From Peribacillus simplex (lineage in GTDB: Bacteria > Bacillota > Bacilli > Bacillales > DSM-1321): 64,000 bases of DNA. The DNA is taken from contig NZ_FTMX01000007.1 in the NCBI RefSeq assembly GCF_900156045.1, positions 124,001 through 188,000 on the forward strand, written 5' to 3'. A model generated the notes under the pieces. It ran no database searches, had not been told where the DNA came from, and saw only the letters and a program-made list of their open reading frames with translations. Both the position numbers and the translations under genes were made by a program. Below, piece after piece: positions 1 to 8,713 of the stretch (its first letter is position 1; each line of letters starts with the position of its first letter).

Positions 1-60
1 AAGGCAGGATTTGGTGAGATTCCAAAGCCGACAGTACAGTCTGGATGGGAGAAGGACGTG
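1..60 (+). promoter_or_regulatory. FMN riboswitch (RFN element), 3' part only
   Basis: The first 60 bases carry the conserved 3' half of the RFN element: a G-A-T-T-C-C box, then GCCGACAGTACAGTCTGG and ATGGGAGAAGGA. The 5' half lies outside the window. RFN elements bind FMN and shut off riboflavin synthesis and transport genes by premature termination or by blocking translation. Here it directly precedes riboflavin genes, with a terminator hairpin in between, so transcriptional attenuation is the likely mechanism. Confidence 0.9.
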
Positions 61-81
61 TGGAACCCAAGTGTATACGTA

Positions 82-114
82 CGCCTAATTTTTCAAAAAT
101 GAAAACATTAGGCT
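82..114 (+). other. Leader hairpin downstream of the riboswitch
   Basis: GCCTAAT (83-89) can pair with ATTAGGC (107-113), followed by TTTTT. A GTATAC on each side (73-78 and 120-125) could extend the structure. It may be a first terminator or part of the antiterminator switch; its role is inferred from position only. Confidence 0.45.
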
Positions 115-153
115 TTTTAGGTATACAATTTTTTTCACTCATTTCTCCTGCTA

Positions 154-182
154 ACTCCTTAGGTCATCCTAAGGGGTTTTTT
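154..182 (+). terminator. Riboswitch-controlled attenuator terminator
   Basis: A stem built on CCTTAGG (157-163) and CCTAAGG (168-174), extendable to 154/177, with a TCAT loop and a run of six T. It lies between the FMN riboswitch and ribE, where an FMN-dependent terminator is expected. Confidence 0.75.
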
Positions 183-206
183 ATATTTTATAAAAGGGGG
201 AAAAAC

Positions 207-845
207 ATGTTTACGGGAATCATTGAGGATGTCGGTACCGTACATTCCTTGAACAAAGGAAAAAGCAGTATGGAGTTATCGATTCGTTCTGAAAAAATCC
301 TTGAAGATGTGCATCTGGGGGATAGTATTTCAGTCAACGGGGTCTGCTTGACGGTAACATCCTTCACGAAAAGTTTGTTTACGGTCGACGTGATGCCGGA
401 AACGGTCAAAGCTTCCACGATCCGGACGTTAAAATTGGGATCACCTGTTAATCTCGAACGAGCCATGAGTGCACAGGGAAGGTTTGGCGGTCATTTTGTT
501 TCAGGTCATATCGACGGAACCGGAACGATCATAAAAAAAGAACGGAAAGAAAATGCCGTATATTATGTAATCCAATTGGAAGAAGGGCTTAGTACATTCT
601 GCATTCCAAAAGGTTCCGTGGCCATTGATGGAACGAGCTTGACGATATTTGGGATCGAAAGGAACCTTTTGACTGTGTCACTGATTCCATTGACTCATCA
701 GGACACCATATTGGGACAAAAAGCGGCTGGCGATATTGTTAACATCGAAAATGACATGATAGGGAAATATATAATACATCAAATGAAAAATGGCAATCCA
801 AAACCAGGACTGAATTTAGAGTTTTTGGCAGAGCATGGATTCTAA
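207..845 (+). CDS. ribE: Riboflavin synthase, alpha chain
   Basis: Converts two molecules of 6,7-dimethyl-8-ribityllumazine to riboflavin plus the pyrimidinedione, the last step of the pathway. The 212-residue protein shows the two-barrel repeat of the family: MFTGIIEDVGTV at the start, SVNGVCLTV, NLERAM, the GGHFVSGHIDGTG loop, and a second IDGTSLT repeat. The ATG at 207 is chosen because it follows the sequence AGGGGGAAAAAC and gives the family's canonical N-terminus; an upstream in-frame start at 45 would lie in the riboswitch. It is the first gene after the FMN riboswitch, where most bacilli have ribD. Cytoplasmic; expected to be repressed by FMN. Confidence 0.95.
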   Translation: MFTGIIEDVGTVHSLNKGKSSMELSIRSEKILEDVHLGDSISVNGVCLTVTSFTKSLFTVDVMPETVKASTIRTLKLGSPVNLERAMSAQGRFGGHFVSGHIDGTGTIIKKERKENAVYYVIQLEEGLSTFCIPKGSVAIDGTSLTIFGIERNLLTVSLIPLTHQDTILGQKAAGDIVNIENDMIGKYIIHQMKNGNPKPGLNLEFLAEHGF

Positions 846-860
846 TAATAGGGCGGTGTA

Positions 861-1511
861 ATGATGTTTCATACAATAGAAGAAGCAATAGAAGATTTGA
901 AGGCTGGCAAGGTAGTAATCGTATCCGATGATGAAGACCGTGAAAATGAAGGGGATTTTGTAGTGTTGGCCGAAAAGGCGACACCGGAAGCGATTAATTT
1001 CATGGCCACTCATGGACGTGGTTTGATTTGTACAACCATTACTGAAGAACTGGCAGCGAAATTGAAACTGCATCCTATGGTAGGTGAAAATACCGATCAT
1101 CATGGCACTGCTTTTACGGTAAGTGTCGATCATAAAAGCACCTCTACAGGAATCAGTGCTTTTGAACGGTCCTTGACCATCCTTGAACTTCTTAATGAAG
1201 ATTCTGTGGCTGAAGATTTCCAAAGGCCTGGTCACACTTTTCCGATAGTCGCTAAAGAAGGCGGCGTATTGAGAAGGGCAGGACATACGGAGGCATCGGT
1301 GGACTTGGCGAAGTTATGCGGTGCCTCTCCAGCGGGTGTCATTTGTGAGATCATGAATGAAGATGGATCGATGGCCCGCGTATCCGATTTAGAAGTCATC
1401 GCTGATAAATTTAACCTGAAATTCATTACGATAGCCGATTTGATTCGGTATCTTGAACAAAATGATTCAATTGGGAAACAGGAACTTGAACTGAACATCC
1501 CGAAAGCTTGA
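861..1511 (+). CDS. ribB: 3,4-dihydroxy-2-butanone 4-phosphate synthase, stand-alone (RibB domain only)
   Basis: Makes the four-carbon substrate of lumazine synthase from ribulose 5-phosphate. The 216 residues contain the full DHBP synthase domain: [18 protein letters not shown], the RPGHTFPI segment and [16 protein letters not shown]. In Bacillus the enzyme is normally fused to GTP cyclohydrolase II (RibBA, about 400 residues). Here the frame stops just after the domain at the interdomain linker (LELNIPKA), and the following 60 bases show no trace of RibA. RBS GGGCGG at 851-856; either ATG at 861 or 864 may be used. Fifteen bases after ribE, same operon. A complete RibBA must exist elsewhere if the cell makes riboflavin. 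Confidence 0.93.
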   Translation: MMFHTIEEAIEDLKAGKVVIVSDDEDRENEGDFVVLAEKATPEAINFMATHGRGLICTTITEELAAKLKLHPMVGENTDHHGTAFTVSVDHKSTSTGISAFERSLTILELLNEDSVAEDFQRPGHTFPIVAKEGGVLRRAGHTEASVDLAKLCGASPAGVICEIMNEDGSMARVSDLEVIADKFNLKFITIADLIRYLEQNDSIGKQELELNIPKA

Positions 1512-1580
1512 AGGGTTATTAGGAATTAAATCTTAACGTGAAAAAATGATATTGTTTTTTAAAAATAGGAGGAATTGGAC

Positions 1581-2051
1581 ATGGGGAAAACTATTGAAGC
1601 ACAATTAATCGGATCAGGTTTGAAAGTCGGAATCGTGGTAGGAAGATTTAATGAGTTTATCACAAGCAAGCTTTTAGGAGGGGCATTGGATGGCCTTAAG
1701 CGTCATGGCGTTGATGAGAATGATGTTGACATCGCTTGGGTCCCGGGTGCTTTTGAACTTCCGTTAATTGCTAAGAAACTTGTGAATACAGGTAAATATG
1801 ATGCGGTAATCGGTCTTGGAACGGTAATCAGGGGTGCCACTTCACATTATGATTATGTATGCAATGAAGCAGCTAAAGGCATGGCTTCCGTTTCATTGGA
1901 AACAGGTGTACCGGTTATCTTCGGTTTGCTGACAACTGAAAATATTGAACAAGCCATTGAACGTGCAGGAACGAAATCAGGTAATAAAGGCTATGAAGCT
2001 GCGGTTAGTGCGATTGAAATGGCCAACCTTGGAAAATTAATAGAACAGTGA
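1581..2051 (+). CDS. ribH: 6,7-dimethyl-8-ribityllumazine synthase (beta chain)
   Basis: Condenses 5-amino-6-ribitylaminouracil with dihydroxybutanone phosphate. The 156-residue protein has the family signatures: [10 protein letters not shown] near the N-terminus, [23 protein letters not shown] and [11 protein letters not shown] with the following EQAIERAG. The ATG at 1581 lies 8 bases after AGGAGG (1567-1572); a TTG at 1575 is too close to that site. Last gene of the riboswitch-led unit and followed by a strong terminator. In bacilli it assembles into an icosahedral capsid that can enclose riboflavin synthase. Confidence 0.96.
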   Translation: MGKTIEAQLIGSGLKVGIVVGRFNEFITSKLLGGALDGLKRHGVDENDVDIAWVPGAFELPLIAKKLVNTGKYDAVIGLGTVIRGATSHYDYVCNEAAKGMASVSLETGVPVIFGLLTTENIEQAIERAGTKSGNKGYEAAVSAIEMANLGKLIEQ

Positions 2052-2063
2052 TTTCACATAAGG

Positions 2064-2097
2064 AAGCCGCAGGGAATAACATTCCTGCGGCTTTTTT
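2064..2097 (+). terminator. Terminator of the rib operon
   Basis: AAGCCGCAGG (2064-2073) pairs with CCTGCGGCTT (2084-2093), followed by a run of six T. Confidence 0.92.
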
Positions 2098-2255
2098 AAT
2101 TGTCAGATTGTAAATACCTCGATTTCAAAGTTATGTGGTTTCATTAAATACCGGTATAAATCATGGAAAATAAAGAATCATTAGGGAATTTTCAAAAAAA
2201 AACCGAACAAAAGCATCACGTAATGGAAGCATGATAAAATATGCGGATATGATTA

Positions 2256-2264
2256 TGCTACAAT
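2256..2264 (+). promoter_or_regulatory. Possible extended -10 promoter of nrnB
   Basis: TGCTACAAT matches an extended -10 element (TGN then TACAAT) about 70 bases before the nrnB start. No good -35 is visible. Confidence 0.35.
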
Positions 2265-2334
2265 TGTAAAGATTGCAATTGAAATTCATGACTTTAGGGA
2301 AAAGTAATTTTATTAGTTATTAGGAGGGGTTTGT

Positions 2335-3501
2335 GTGTACCATCTCTTTACACATAATGATTTAGATGGAGTCGGCTGCGGCATTGTAGCTAAGCTGGCA
2401 TTCGGAGAAGAAGTAGTGGTTAGTTATAATTCAATTGGCCGCCTTAATCAGAATGTAGGAGCATTTCTTGAGCAGGCTAAGATTGAAGATACATTGATCG
2501 TTACTGATCTATCGGTTGATGAAGATAACGAAAAAATGATTACTCAGTTTGTGGAAGATGGAGGCAAGGCATTGCTGATTGATCATCATAAGTCAGCAAT
2601 GCATTTGAACGAACATGATTGGGCATCTGTAACTGTCGAACAGGAAGATGGTAAACAGACGGCAGCGACATCATTATTCTATCAGTATGCAGTTGAAAAT
2701 AAATTGCTGGAGCCATCAAGCATTGTCGCTGAATTCGTTGAATTGGTTCGTCAATACGATACTTGGGAATGGGAAGTCAATAAAAATACAACGGCAAAAC
2801 GATTAAATGACCTGTTTTTCATGATTCCGATAGAGGAATTCGAAATGAAAATCGCAAATAAGCTGTCCACGGCTGAAAGTTTTACTTTTGACGAAGTGGA
2901 GCAAACCCTTCTGAATGTTGAAGAGAGTCGAGTAGATCGGTACATAAACAGGAAAAAAAGAGAAGTCTATCAGGCTACGGTCGGTCCCCATACGGCTGGT
3001 GTGGTCCATGCAGAGTCATACCACTCGGAATTGGGTAATGAACTGTCGAAAGAGTTCTCGCATCTGGATTATATAGCCATCCTGATGGTAGGAAGTAAAA
3101 GAATCAGCTTCCGGACAATCCACGATGATATAGATGTTTCTGAGGTTGCCGGCAAGTACGATGGGGGCGGTCACCAAAAAGCAGCCGGTTGCACCATGTC
3201 CGAAAAGGCATATAGCCAATATGTCGAAAAGACCTTCCATGCCGAGCCCCTTAAACGAGACGCACATAAGAATCAATTGAATGTAAAGGAGTCCCCAGAG
3301 GGTTGCCTATATTCAACGAGAGACAAACAGGACATATTCATCTATGAAGATGAAGAAGAGGAATGGATTGTTGAAATCAACGGAAAACAACAGAAGAAAA
3401 CATTCGATACATTTGCGGAAGCGGAAAAATACATGAAGCGGAAATACGCTGCATGGCTGGCGCATGATGAAAGATATGAAGAATTTATCAATAAGGGGTG
3501 A
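2335..3501 (+). CDS. nrnB: DHH-family nanoRNase / oligoribonuclease NrnB
   Basis: Likely degrades very short RNA oligonucleotides (2-5 mers) to mononucleotides, as B. subtilis NrnB (YngD) does. The 388-residue protein has the DHH phosphoesterase layout: HNDLDGVGC at residues 7-15, VTDLS, the DHH motif itself in IDHHKSA, and the DHHA1 substrate-binding motif GGGHQKAAG. An acidic, lysine-rich tail follows. The GTG start lies 7 bases after AGGAGG (2322-2327), and the encoded N-terminus is the family's typical one. Single-gene unit with its own terminator. Cytoplasmic; metal ions are held by the DHH aspartates and histidines. Confidence 0.9.
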   Translation: MYHLFTHNDLDGVGCGIVAKLAFGEEVVVSYNSIGRLNQNVGAFLEQAKIEDTLIVTDLSVDEDNEKMITQFVEDGGKALLIDHHKSAMHLNEHDWASVTVEQEDGKQTAATSLFYQYAVENKLLEPSSIVAEFVELVRQYDTWEWEVNKNTTAKRLNDLFFMIPIEEFEMKIANKLSTAESFTFDEVEQTLLNVEESRVDRYINRKKREVYQATVGPHTAGVVHAESYHSELGNELSKEFSHLDYIAILMVGSKRISFRTIHDDIDVSEVAGKYDGGGHQKAAGCTMSEKAYSQYVEKTFHAEPLKRDAHKNQLNVKESPEGCLYSTRDKQDIFIYEDEEEEWIVEINGKQQKKTFDTFAEAEKYMKRKYAAWLAHDERYEEFINKG

Positions 3502-3505
3502 ATAG

Positions 3506-3538
3506 GAAAGCGGCTGTCCAAATGGGACAGCCGCTTTT
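3506..3538. terminator. Bidirectional terminator between nrnB and the YihY gene
   Basis: GCGGCTGTCC and GGACAGCCGC flank a short loop, with A-rich sequence before and TTTT after. It can serve both convergent genes. Confidence 0.88.
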
Positions 3539-3562
3539 CAATCTTCCATTGTCATTCTTGAT

Positions 3563-4429
3563 TTACCTTTTAAGCGGGACAGGATGAACGATCGTACGGG
3601 ACTGTTTTTTCGGAATGGAATTTTGACGATGTAGAATTGCATTGATTTCTCCTCCAATCACAAAAATGAGACCACTCAAATACAGCCATAGCATCAAGAT
3701 GATCACGCCTCCTAAACTGCCATAAGTGGAAGAGTAGTTGGCAAAGTTACTTACATAGAATGAAAATCCAAGTGATATTCCCAGCCAAAGTACAGTTGCG
3801 GTCACTGCCCCAGGGATGACGTGTTTTATGGGAAAACTTTTATTCGGTGCAAAGCGATATAGAAAGGCCAGGACAAGTGAGATGACAACAATCGCGATAA
3901 CCCATCGTAATAAGCTGAATAATATTTGCGTTTCTTCAGGGATCGGAATGACTTGCTGTAATAAATCGATGATGACTTTTCCGAAGACGGGGAGACCCAA
4001 CATGACGATGAATGCTACAACCAGGCCTAATGTCAATACAATGGAAATGATGCGGGCTTTGATGAAATTCCTTGTTTCTTCTACATCATAGGCGATATTC
4101 ATGGAATGGATGAACGCATTCATTCCGTTGGAAGCGGACCAAATGGTTCCAAGGAAACCAAAAGTCAGTAAGCCGCCGTTCCGTTCAGATAATATGTTGA
4201 TGATATTTTTCTCGACGACTTCCATCGTTTCCGCAGGCATGAAGGTTTTTATCGTGTCAAGGGCTGTTTGAATATCGATGTTCAGATAAGGTAATATGGA
4301 CAGAAGTAAAATGAGCAAAGGGAATAGCGCCAGTAAATAGTAATAAGCTTGTTCTGCCGCTAGCCCGGTTACACGATCTTCCTTTATTTCCTTAATCAGT
4401 TTCTTTGAAAATTTTATCGACTTATTCAT
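3563..4429 (-). CDS. YihY/BrkB-family membrane protein (first of two paralogues)
   Basis: Integral membrane protein of unknown biochemical role (once called BrkB or RNase BN, now considered wrong). The 288 residues show six or so hydrophobic segments and the family motifs GLAAEQAYYYLLALFPLL at about 23-40, SASNGMNAFI, NYSSTYGSLGGVIILMLWLYLSG and GGEINA near the C-terminus. The start codon follows AGGAG in the upstream leader. It stands alone between two terminator regions. A closely similar protein is encoded at 16738-17577, which lies in the conserved yfkH position, so this copy is the extra one. Confidence 0.85.
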   Translation of the reverse strand: MNKSIKFSKKLIKEIKEDRVTGLAAEQAYYYLLALFPLLILLLSILPYLNIDIQTALDTIKTFMPAETMEVVEKNIINILSERNGGLLTFGFLGTIWSASNGMNAFIHSMNIAYDVEETRNFIKARIISIVLTLGLVVAFIVMLGLPVFGKVIIDLLQQVIPIPEETQILFSLLRWVIAIVVISLVLAFLYRFAPNKSFPIKHVIPGAVTATVLWLGISLGFSFYVSNFANYSSTYGSLGGVIILMLWLYLSGLIFVIGGEINAILHRQNSIPKKQSRTIVHPVPLKR

Positions 4430-4871
4430 CTGGGCATCACTCCTGAATAGTTACTTAGGTTTTCTCTTCTTTTCCCTCTGGTCATGTAAGTTAATCCTCA
4501 AAAGAAAAGAAATTGAAAGTTCTGATCCTCGCACTTGTAGAAGCTTGTGATAATGACATAACCTTAAACTACTCCATTGATCGAATGTAACGTGTTTGAT
4601 CTCTTTGCTTTGTAACAACCAAAAACAAATTTGGGGAGAGGCAAATCAATTTTTAATGTTCCAGTAAAGTGCAAAATCGGAATGATGGAGTGGTGAAGAA
4701 ATGGCAAGCCAAGGATGATTAAGAAGGTTTTGCGATTAACTGTAAATAGGTGCTGCTGATCCTTCAAGCCTATGAATAATACGATCAAACACTACTACTA
4801 GGTATGATTTTATGCCTTCTTTATAACAAGTATAATAATAATTATGGTAGCAGGTTATGGAAGGTAAACAG
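4430..4871. other. Long non-coding stretch
   Basis: About 440 bases between two leftward genes. I see AT-rich sequence with several -10-like hexamers but no coding frame with a ribosome binding site and no recognisable RNA. Confidence 0.5.
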
Positions 4872-4906
4872 AAAAAAGGCCAGACAGCAATGTCTGGCCT
4901 TTTTTT
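4872..4906. terminator. Terminator of khtTU
   Basis: AAAAAAGGCCAGACA (4872-4886) pairs with TGTCTGGCCTTTTTT; loop GCAA. On the minus strand the A-run becomes the U-tract directly after the khtU stop. Confidence 0.92.
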
Positions 4907-6133
4907 CTATTGAACTTCTTTTCCCTGTTCCTTTTGAACCTTCGGAGGGGTCCATTTGAATACTTTATTTAGGATATTATAGATGTGTTTGGATTCTTTT
5001 GTAAGGATCGGTCCAAGAATCGCTAGGGTTAAAACATAAAGTGCCGCAAACGGGGTTAGTATAGGCATTAAACCGCCGGCAATGCCTAAGTTGGCTAGAA
5101 TGATGGAGAATTCGCCGCGTGAAACGATCGTTAAACCGATGTTTGCGGAAGCTCTGTGAGATAAACCGGATTTGCGTCCGGCAATCATACCAGCTGCAAA
5201 GTTACCGATTATGGTGATGATGACTGCTCCAAGAACCATCCAAACAGCTCCCCCAAGGGTCGTCGGATCGATACTCAAGCCAAAGCTGAAGAAGAATATG
5301 GCCCCGAAGAAGTCTCGAAAGGGAATGACAAGTTTCTCAATCCTGTCGCTATGTTCCGTTTCAGAAAAGACTAGGCCGAGCAGTAGTGCACCGATGGCTT
5401 CCGCAACATGAATCGTTTCCGAGAAACCGGCAATGAAGAAAAGTAATGCGAACACGACGATGATAAAAATCTCATCGGAGGTTATATTGAATAATTTGTT
5501 AAGAACCCCAGATGCTTTCCGGGCGATAACGAAAAATATCAGCATATACCCAATCGCGATAAATGTAGAAAGTAATGTTCCCCAAACGGAACCAGAAGAG
5601 CTTAATACCAATCCGGATACGACTGATAAATAAACGGCGAGGAAGATATCTTCAAACATGATGATGCCAAGGATTAGCTCCGTTTCATTGTTACCGGTCC
5701 TTTTAAGGTCCACAAGTACCTTTGCCACAATGGCACTTGAAGAAAAACTGATGATCCCGGTTAATATCAGAACCTCTTTTAATGGAAGACCGAGCAGGAA
5801 ACCGTAAAGAAAGGCCATTCCCACGTTGATTAAAATGTAATAGGTTCCGCCTGTCACGATATTTTTCCCCGACTTCATGAGCTTTTTGACGGAAAATTCA
5901 AGCCCTAGGTAAAACAGAAGGAATAAAATACCGACACGACCGAGGAATGCTATGATTTCATCACTTTCAATGAAACGCAGGTCAATTAATCCGAAGTGCG
6001 GGGCATGGGGGCCAACGAGCATCCCGATGATAATTAATAGTGGAACATTTGATATTTTGAATTTACCTGCTACGAGAGCGGCTAATGCCACTAGAAGTAG
6101 GGCAGTACCCACTTCAAAGACTAAATGGTCCAT
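4907..6133 (-). CDS. khtU: K+/H+ antiporter subunit KhtU (CPA2 family)
   Basis: Membrane subunit of a K+(NH4+)/H+ antiporter that exports potassium at alkaline pH. The 408 residues form about twelve hydrophobic segments typical of CPA2 exchangers, with the conserved GLEFSVKKL stretch near residue 78, SFSSSAIVAKVL, and FFFSFGLSIDP. No cytoplasmic nucleotide-binding domain is attached; regulation comes from the separate KhtT protein encoded just upstream, six bases away. Its RBS (AAAGGAG) overlaps the khtT stop region. The third B. subtilis gene, khtS, is not present next to it. Confidence 0.88.
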   Translation of the reverse strand: MDHLVFEVGTALLLVALAALVAGKFKISNVPLLIIIGMLVGPHAPHFGLIDLRFIESDEIIAFLGRVGILFLLFYLGLEFSVKKLMKSGKNIVTGGTYYILINVGMAFLYGFLLGLPLKEVLILTGIISFSSSAIVAKVLVDLKRTGNNETELILGIIMFEDIFLAVYLSVVSGLVLSSSGSVWGTLLSTFIAIGYMLIFFVIARKASGVLNKLFNITSDEIFIIVVFALLFFIAGFSETIHVAEAIGALLLGLVFSETEHSDRIEKLVIPFRDFFGAIFFFSFGLSIDPTTLGGAVWMVLGAVIITIIGNFAAGMIAGRKSGLSHRASANIGLTIVSRGEFSIILANLGIAGGLMPILTPFAALYVLTLAILGPILTKESKHIYNILNKVFKWTPPKVQKEQGKEVQ

Positions 6134-6139
6134 ATGTGC

Positions 6140-6637
6140 TTAGTCACTCCTTTCGTCGGTCAGTAATTCTCTTGTCAGGTTACGGATATCTTTTCTTTCA
6201 CCGGATATCACAAGAGTGTCGCCTGTTTCGATGATCGAGTCAGGACCAGGATTATTCATTTGTTTTTTTCCTTTTTTAGAATGGGCGATGACGGTCACAT
6301 TATAATTGCTCCTGATATCAATCGAACCGATCGTTTGATTGATGGCCTTTGAACCTGGTTCGACTTTGAACCATTCAATCACCAAGTCACCCAATGACAT
6401 TTCAATCGTTTCAAGTGCTTGTGGTTTATAAACCATACCGCCTATGATGGAAGCCATTTGCCGGGATTCCTGATCGTTAAGGGTGATGCTCGATATGACG
6501 TCTTCATGTTCATTATCAAAATGGTATAATTCCCGACGGCCGTCATCGTGAATGACGATTACTAACTTTTCATCATTTCTCGTTATGATTTCGAATTTTT
6601 GGCCAATACCAGGAAGTTCACTTTCTCTAATTCTCAC
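6140..6637 (-). CDS. khtT: Antiporter regulatory subunit KhtT (RCK_C/TrkA-C domain)
   Basis: Peripheral regulatory subunit of the KhtU antiporter; in B. subtilis it senses c-di-AMP and pH. The 165 residues have an N-terminal region (MRIRESELPGIGQKFEI) typical of KhtT and a C-terminal TrkA-C domain from about residue 80 (SLGDLVIEWFKVEPGSKAINQ through VISGERKDI). The start is a GTG that follows AAGGAGG with good spacing. It is co-transcribed with khtU. Its own upstream neighbour is an unrelated recombinase-like gene. Confidence 0.88.
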   Translation of the reverse strand: MRIRESELPGIGQKFEIITRNDEKLVIVIHDDGRRELYHFDNEHEDVISSITLNDQESRQMASIIGGMVYKPQALETIEMSLGDLVIEWFKVEPGSKAINQTIGSIDIRSNYNVTVIAHSKKGKKQMNNPGPDSIIETGDTLVISGERKDIRNLTRELLTDERSD

Positions 6638-6689
6638 TGGAATTCCTCCTTAAAATGTTGGTTAGAGTTAATAGAAGATAGCAGGTTGT

Positions 6690-7253
6690 TTATAAGTTAA
6701 CGTCAATATTGGTCTTGAATTTCTTCTCCTTGGATATGCCGATGTATTTTAATGTCTCCGATGGACTGGAATGATGGTAATGCTTCTGTATCAAGGCCAG
6801 TGAAACTCCTTGTTTATAGGCGTGGTAGCCAAAAGTTTTACGCATCGAACTTGCTCCGAATTTGCCTGTCAGCCCTGCACCTTCCACAGCATCATGGATG
6901 ATTCTGTGCGCCTGTTGACGTGTTATCGGCTTTTTTGTCTTAGGGGAAAGAAATAAAAATTGACCTTCGATAACCTTAGAGCCTTTAAGGTATTCTTGTA
7001 ACGCGGTACGGACCTTCAGGTTCAAATAAATTTGATTGACTTCGTCATTTTCCGTCCGTTGTTCATAGAACTCCTTGATTTTGCCCGTTTCATCCAGAAC
7101 GCTGGCCACGGTGATTTCAAGCATTTCATTTATCTTCATACCTGTATTGATGCCGAGTACAAACAATAAATAATCCCGACTGGAGTGGGCGCGTAAGTAT
7201 GTTTTTATTTTGCTGATTTGATTGATATCCTTAAAGGCTTCTACATATTCCAT
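6690..7253 (-). CDS. Tyrosine-recombinase catalytic-domain protein with altered active site
   Basis: A 187-residue protein made only of the catalytic domain of the tyrosine recombinase family; the N-terminal DNA-binding domain is missing. The second-box arginine is present (R138, in SSMRKTFGYH), as are the H161 position and the nucleophile Y170 in HHSSPSETLKY. However, the first-box arginine is lysine (TGMK, K40) and the HxxR histidine is serine (S135). RBS GAGGAG precedes the ATG. No integrated element, attachment site or excisionase lies nearby. Small single-domain relatives occur widely in bacilli, so this may be a domesticated gene with a role other than integration. Confidence 0.75.
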   Translation of the reverse strand: MEYVEAFKDINQISKIKTYLRAHSSRDYLLFVLGINTGMKINEMLEITVASVLDETGKIKEFYEQRTENDEVNQIYLNLKVRTALQEYLKGSKVIEGQFLFLSPKTKKPITRQQAHRIIHDAVEGAGLTGKFGASSMRKTFGYHAYKQGVSLALIQKHYHHSSPSETLKYIGISKEKKFKTNIDVNL

Positions 7254-7461
7254 AGATCTTCTCCTCTTGCCAATGTAACATAATTACATTATAACACAAG
7301 TTATGTAACATTGCATGCATTTAGTACTGCAGGTAATGCATGCTGTCGAACGTAAAAAAATCTTTTCCTTATTCTCTGCTCAATCGAGGTAAAATATTTG
7401 GGGAAGTTATTTAATGTGGAGGTTGCTGTTTGCATCATCGGGGACATCAGCCTGGAATGAT

Positions 7462-7490
7462 AAAAAAAAGAAACCCCAAGTTGGGGTTTC
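7462..7490 (-). terminator. Terminator of mreBH
   Basis: GAAACCCC (7470-7477) and GGGGTTTC (7483-7490) form the stem; the A-run at 7462-7469 is the U-tract on the minus strand. Confidence 0.9.
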
Positions 7491-7499
7491 CTCATTTTT

Positions 7500-8507
7500 T
7501 TAGTACACGGCTTTTTGTAGTTTGTGAATGACCTCAAGTGAAAGTCCGGTTCCGATGGCAACTGATTCAAGAGGGTTATCTGCAAGTTGGACTGGGACGA
7601 CAATTTCATTCGTCAGCCACTCTTGTATCCCGTTGAGAAGGGCACCCCCGCCTGATAAGATGACACCTTGATCGACGATATCCCCGCTCAATTCAGGAGG
7701 ACAATCCTCCAAAGTGGCCCTGATTGCTTCCAGTATATGAAGAAGCGATTCCTGAATGGCTTCCTGGACGTCAGTGGATGATATTGTAATCGGCTTTGGA
7801 AGACCCGTTACAAGATCGCGGCCCCTGACTTCCATGTTGATCACGGAATGTTTAACGAGTGCGTAGCCGATTTCTTTTTTTATTTCCTCGGCTGTTCTTT
7901 CCCCAATCAGCACATTATGTTTTTTTCTAACATATTGGCTGATATCTTCATCCAATTGATCTCCGCCAATTCTGATTGAATTGCAAGAAACGACGCCGCC
8001 ATATGAGATGATTGCGACCTCAGTCGTTCCGCCGCCGATATCAACGATTACATTGGCAACGGGCTCTTCGACAGGCAGGCCCGCACCTATTGCTGCTGCT
8101 ACTGGTTCCTCGATAAGGTGGACCTGTTTCGCTCCGCAGCTTTTGACTGCATCCTGAATGGCCCTTCTCTCAACTGATGTGGAACCCGATGGTGTACAGA
8201 CCACTACACTAGGTTTGCGAATCGATAAACCTAGGGCCTTACTTGCTTTTTTCATGATTTCCCGAAGCATTTGCGCGGTTACATTAAAATCCGCAATGAC
8301 ACCATCCTTAAGCGGACGGATTGCCACAATATTTCCGGGTGTTTTCCCGATCATGTTTTTTGCATCCACACCGACTGCCAATACTTTATTAGTCTCTATA
8401 TCAATGGCCACCACAGATGGCTCATTAAATACGATTCCTTTATTTTTACTGTAAACTAGCGTATTCGCAGTCCCTAAGTCAATGCCTATTTCTGTATTTG
8501 ATAACAT
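7500..8507 (-). CDS. mreBH: Rod-shape-determining actin homologue MreBH
   Basis: Cytoskeletal ATPase of the MreB family that guides lateral wall synthesis and, in B. subtilis, the autolysin LytE. The 335 residues follow MreBH closely: [15 protein letters not shown] (phosphate 1), the [14 protein letters not shown] loop (phosphate 2), and [14 protein letters not shown] (adenosine motif), ending [13 protein letters not shown]. Start ATG lies behind GGAGGGG. Single gene, not in the mreBCD cluster, which also argues for MreBH over MreB or Mbl. Membrane-associated on the cytoplasmic face. Confidence 0.93.
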   Translation of the reverse strand: MLSNTEIGIDLGTANTLVYSKNKGIVFNEPSVVAIDIETNKVLAVGVDAKNMIGKTPGNIVAIRPLKDGVIADFNVTAQMLREIMKKASKALGLSIRKPSVVVCTPSGSTSVERRAIQDAVKSCGAKQVHLIEEPVAAAIGAGLPVEEPVANVIVDIGGGTTEVAIISYGGVVSCNSIRIGGDQLDEDISQYVRKKHNVLIGERTAEEIKKEIGYALVKHSVINMEVRGRDLVTGLPKPITISSTDVQEAIQESLLHILEAIRATLEDCPPELSGDIVDQGVILSGGGALLNGIQEWLTNEIVVPVQLADNPLESVAIGTGLSLEVIHKLQKAVY

Positions 8508-8585
8508 TTAGTCACCCCTCCATAAGAGTTTGACCCCCTATATACTCATTCTACCTTTTATTGCGAGTTTGTGGGGGTGGGAAAT

Positions 8586-8713
8586 CTAGTAAATGGTGGA
8601 ATTGCCATGCCGTTTATTTTCATAGAAAGAAAACATGATGAAATATAAGAGTGCACTGGCGAGGGCAAGCGCGCTAATAACGGAAAATGTCCAGCGTTTT
8701 TAGTGAAATTCAC
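8586..8713 (-). pseudogene. Small membrane-protein gene with an apparent one-base frameshift
   Basis: Reading leftward, a GTG (8711-8713) lies 7 bases after GAGGTG and starts MNFTK. After five A (8697-8701) the frame continues one base off as KRWTFSVISALALASALLYF, then IMFSFYENK and a short hydrophilic tail to the stop at 8586. One extra A in the homopolymer would give a normal 42-residue, single-span membrane protein. Either the gene is broken or the assembly lost a base. No family is recognised. Confidence 0.5.

Noticed and set aside
45..206. N-terminal extension of riboflavin synthase
   Set aside because: It would translate the riboswitch and terminator; the ATG at 207 has the proper site and family N-terminus.
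4564..4788. A 74-codon leftward frame
   Set aside because: No ribosome site and no recognisable family; composition looks like random AT-rich sequence.
6690..7253. Integrase as sign of a prophage or genomic island
   Set aside because: The neighbours are ordinary chromosomal genes and no attachment repeats or phage genes are visible.
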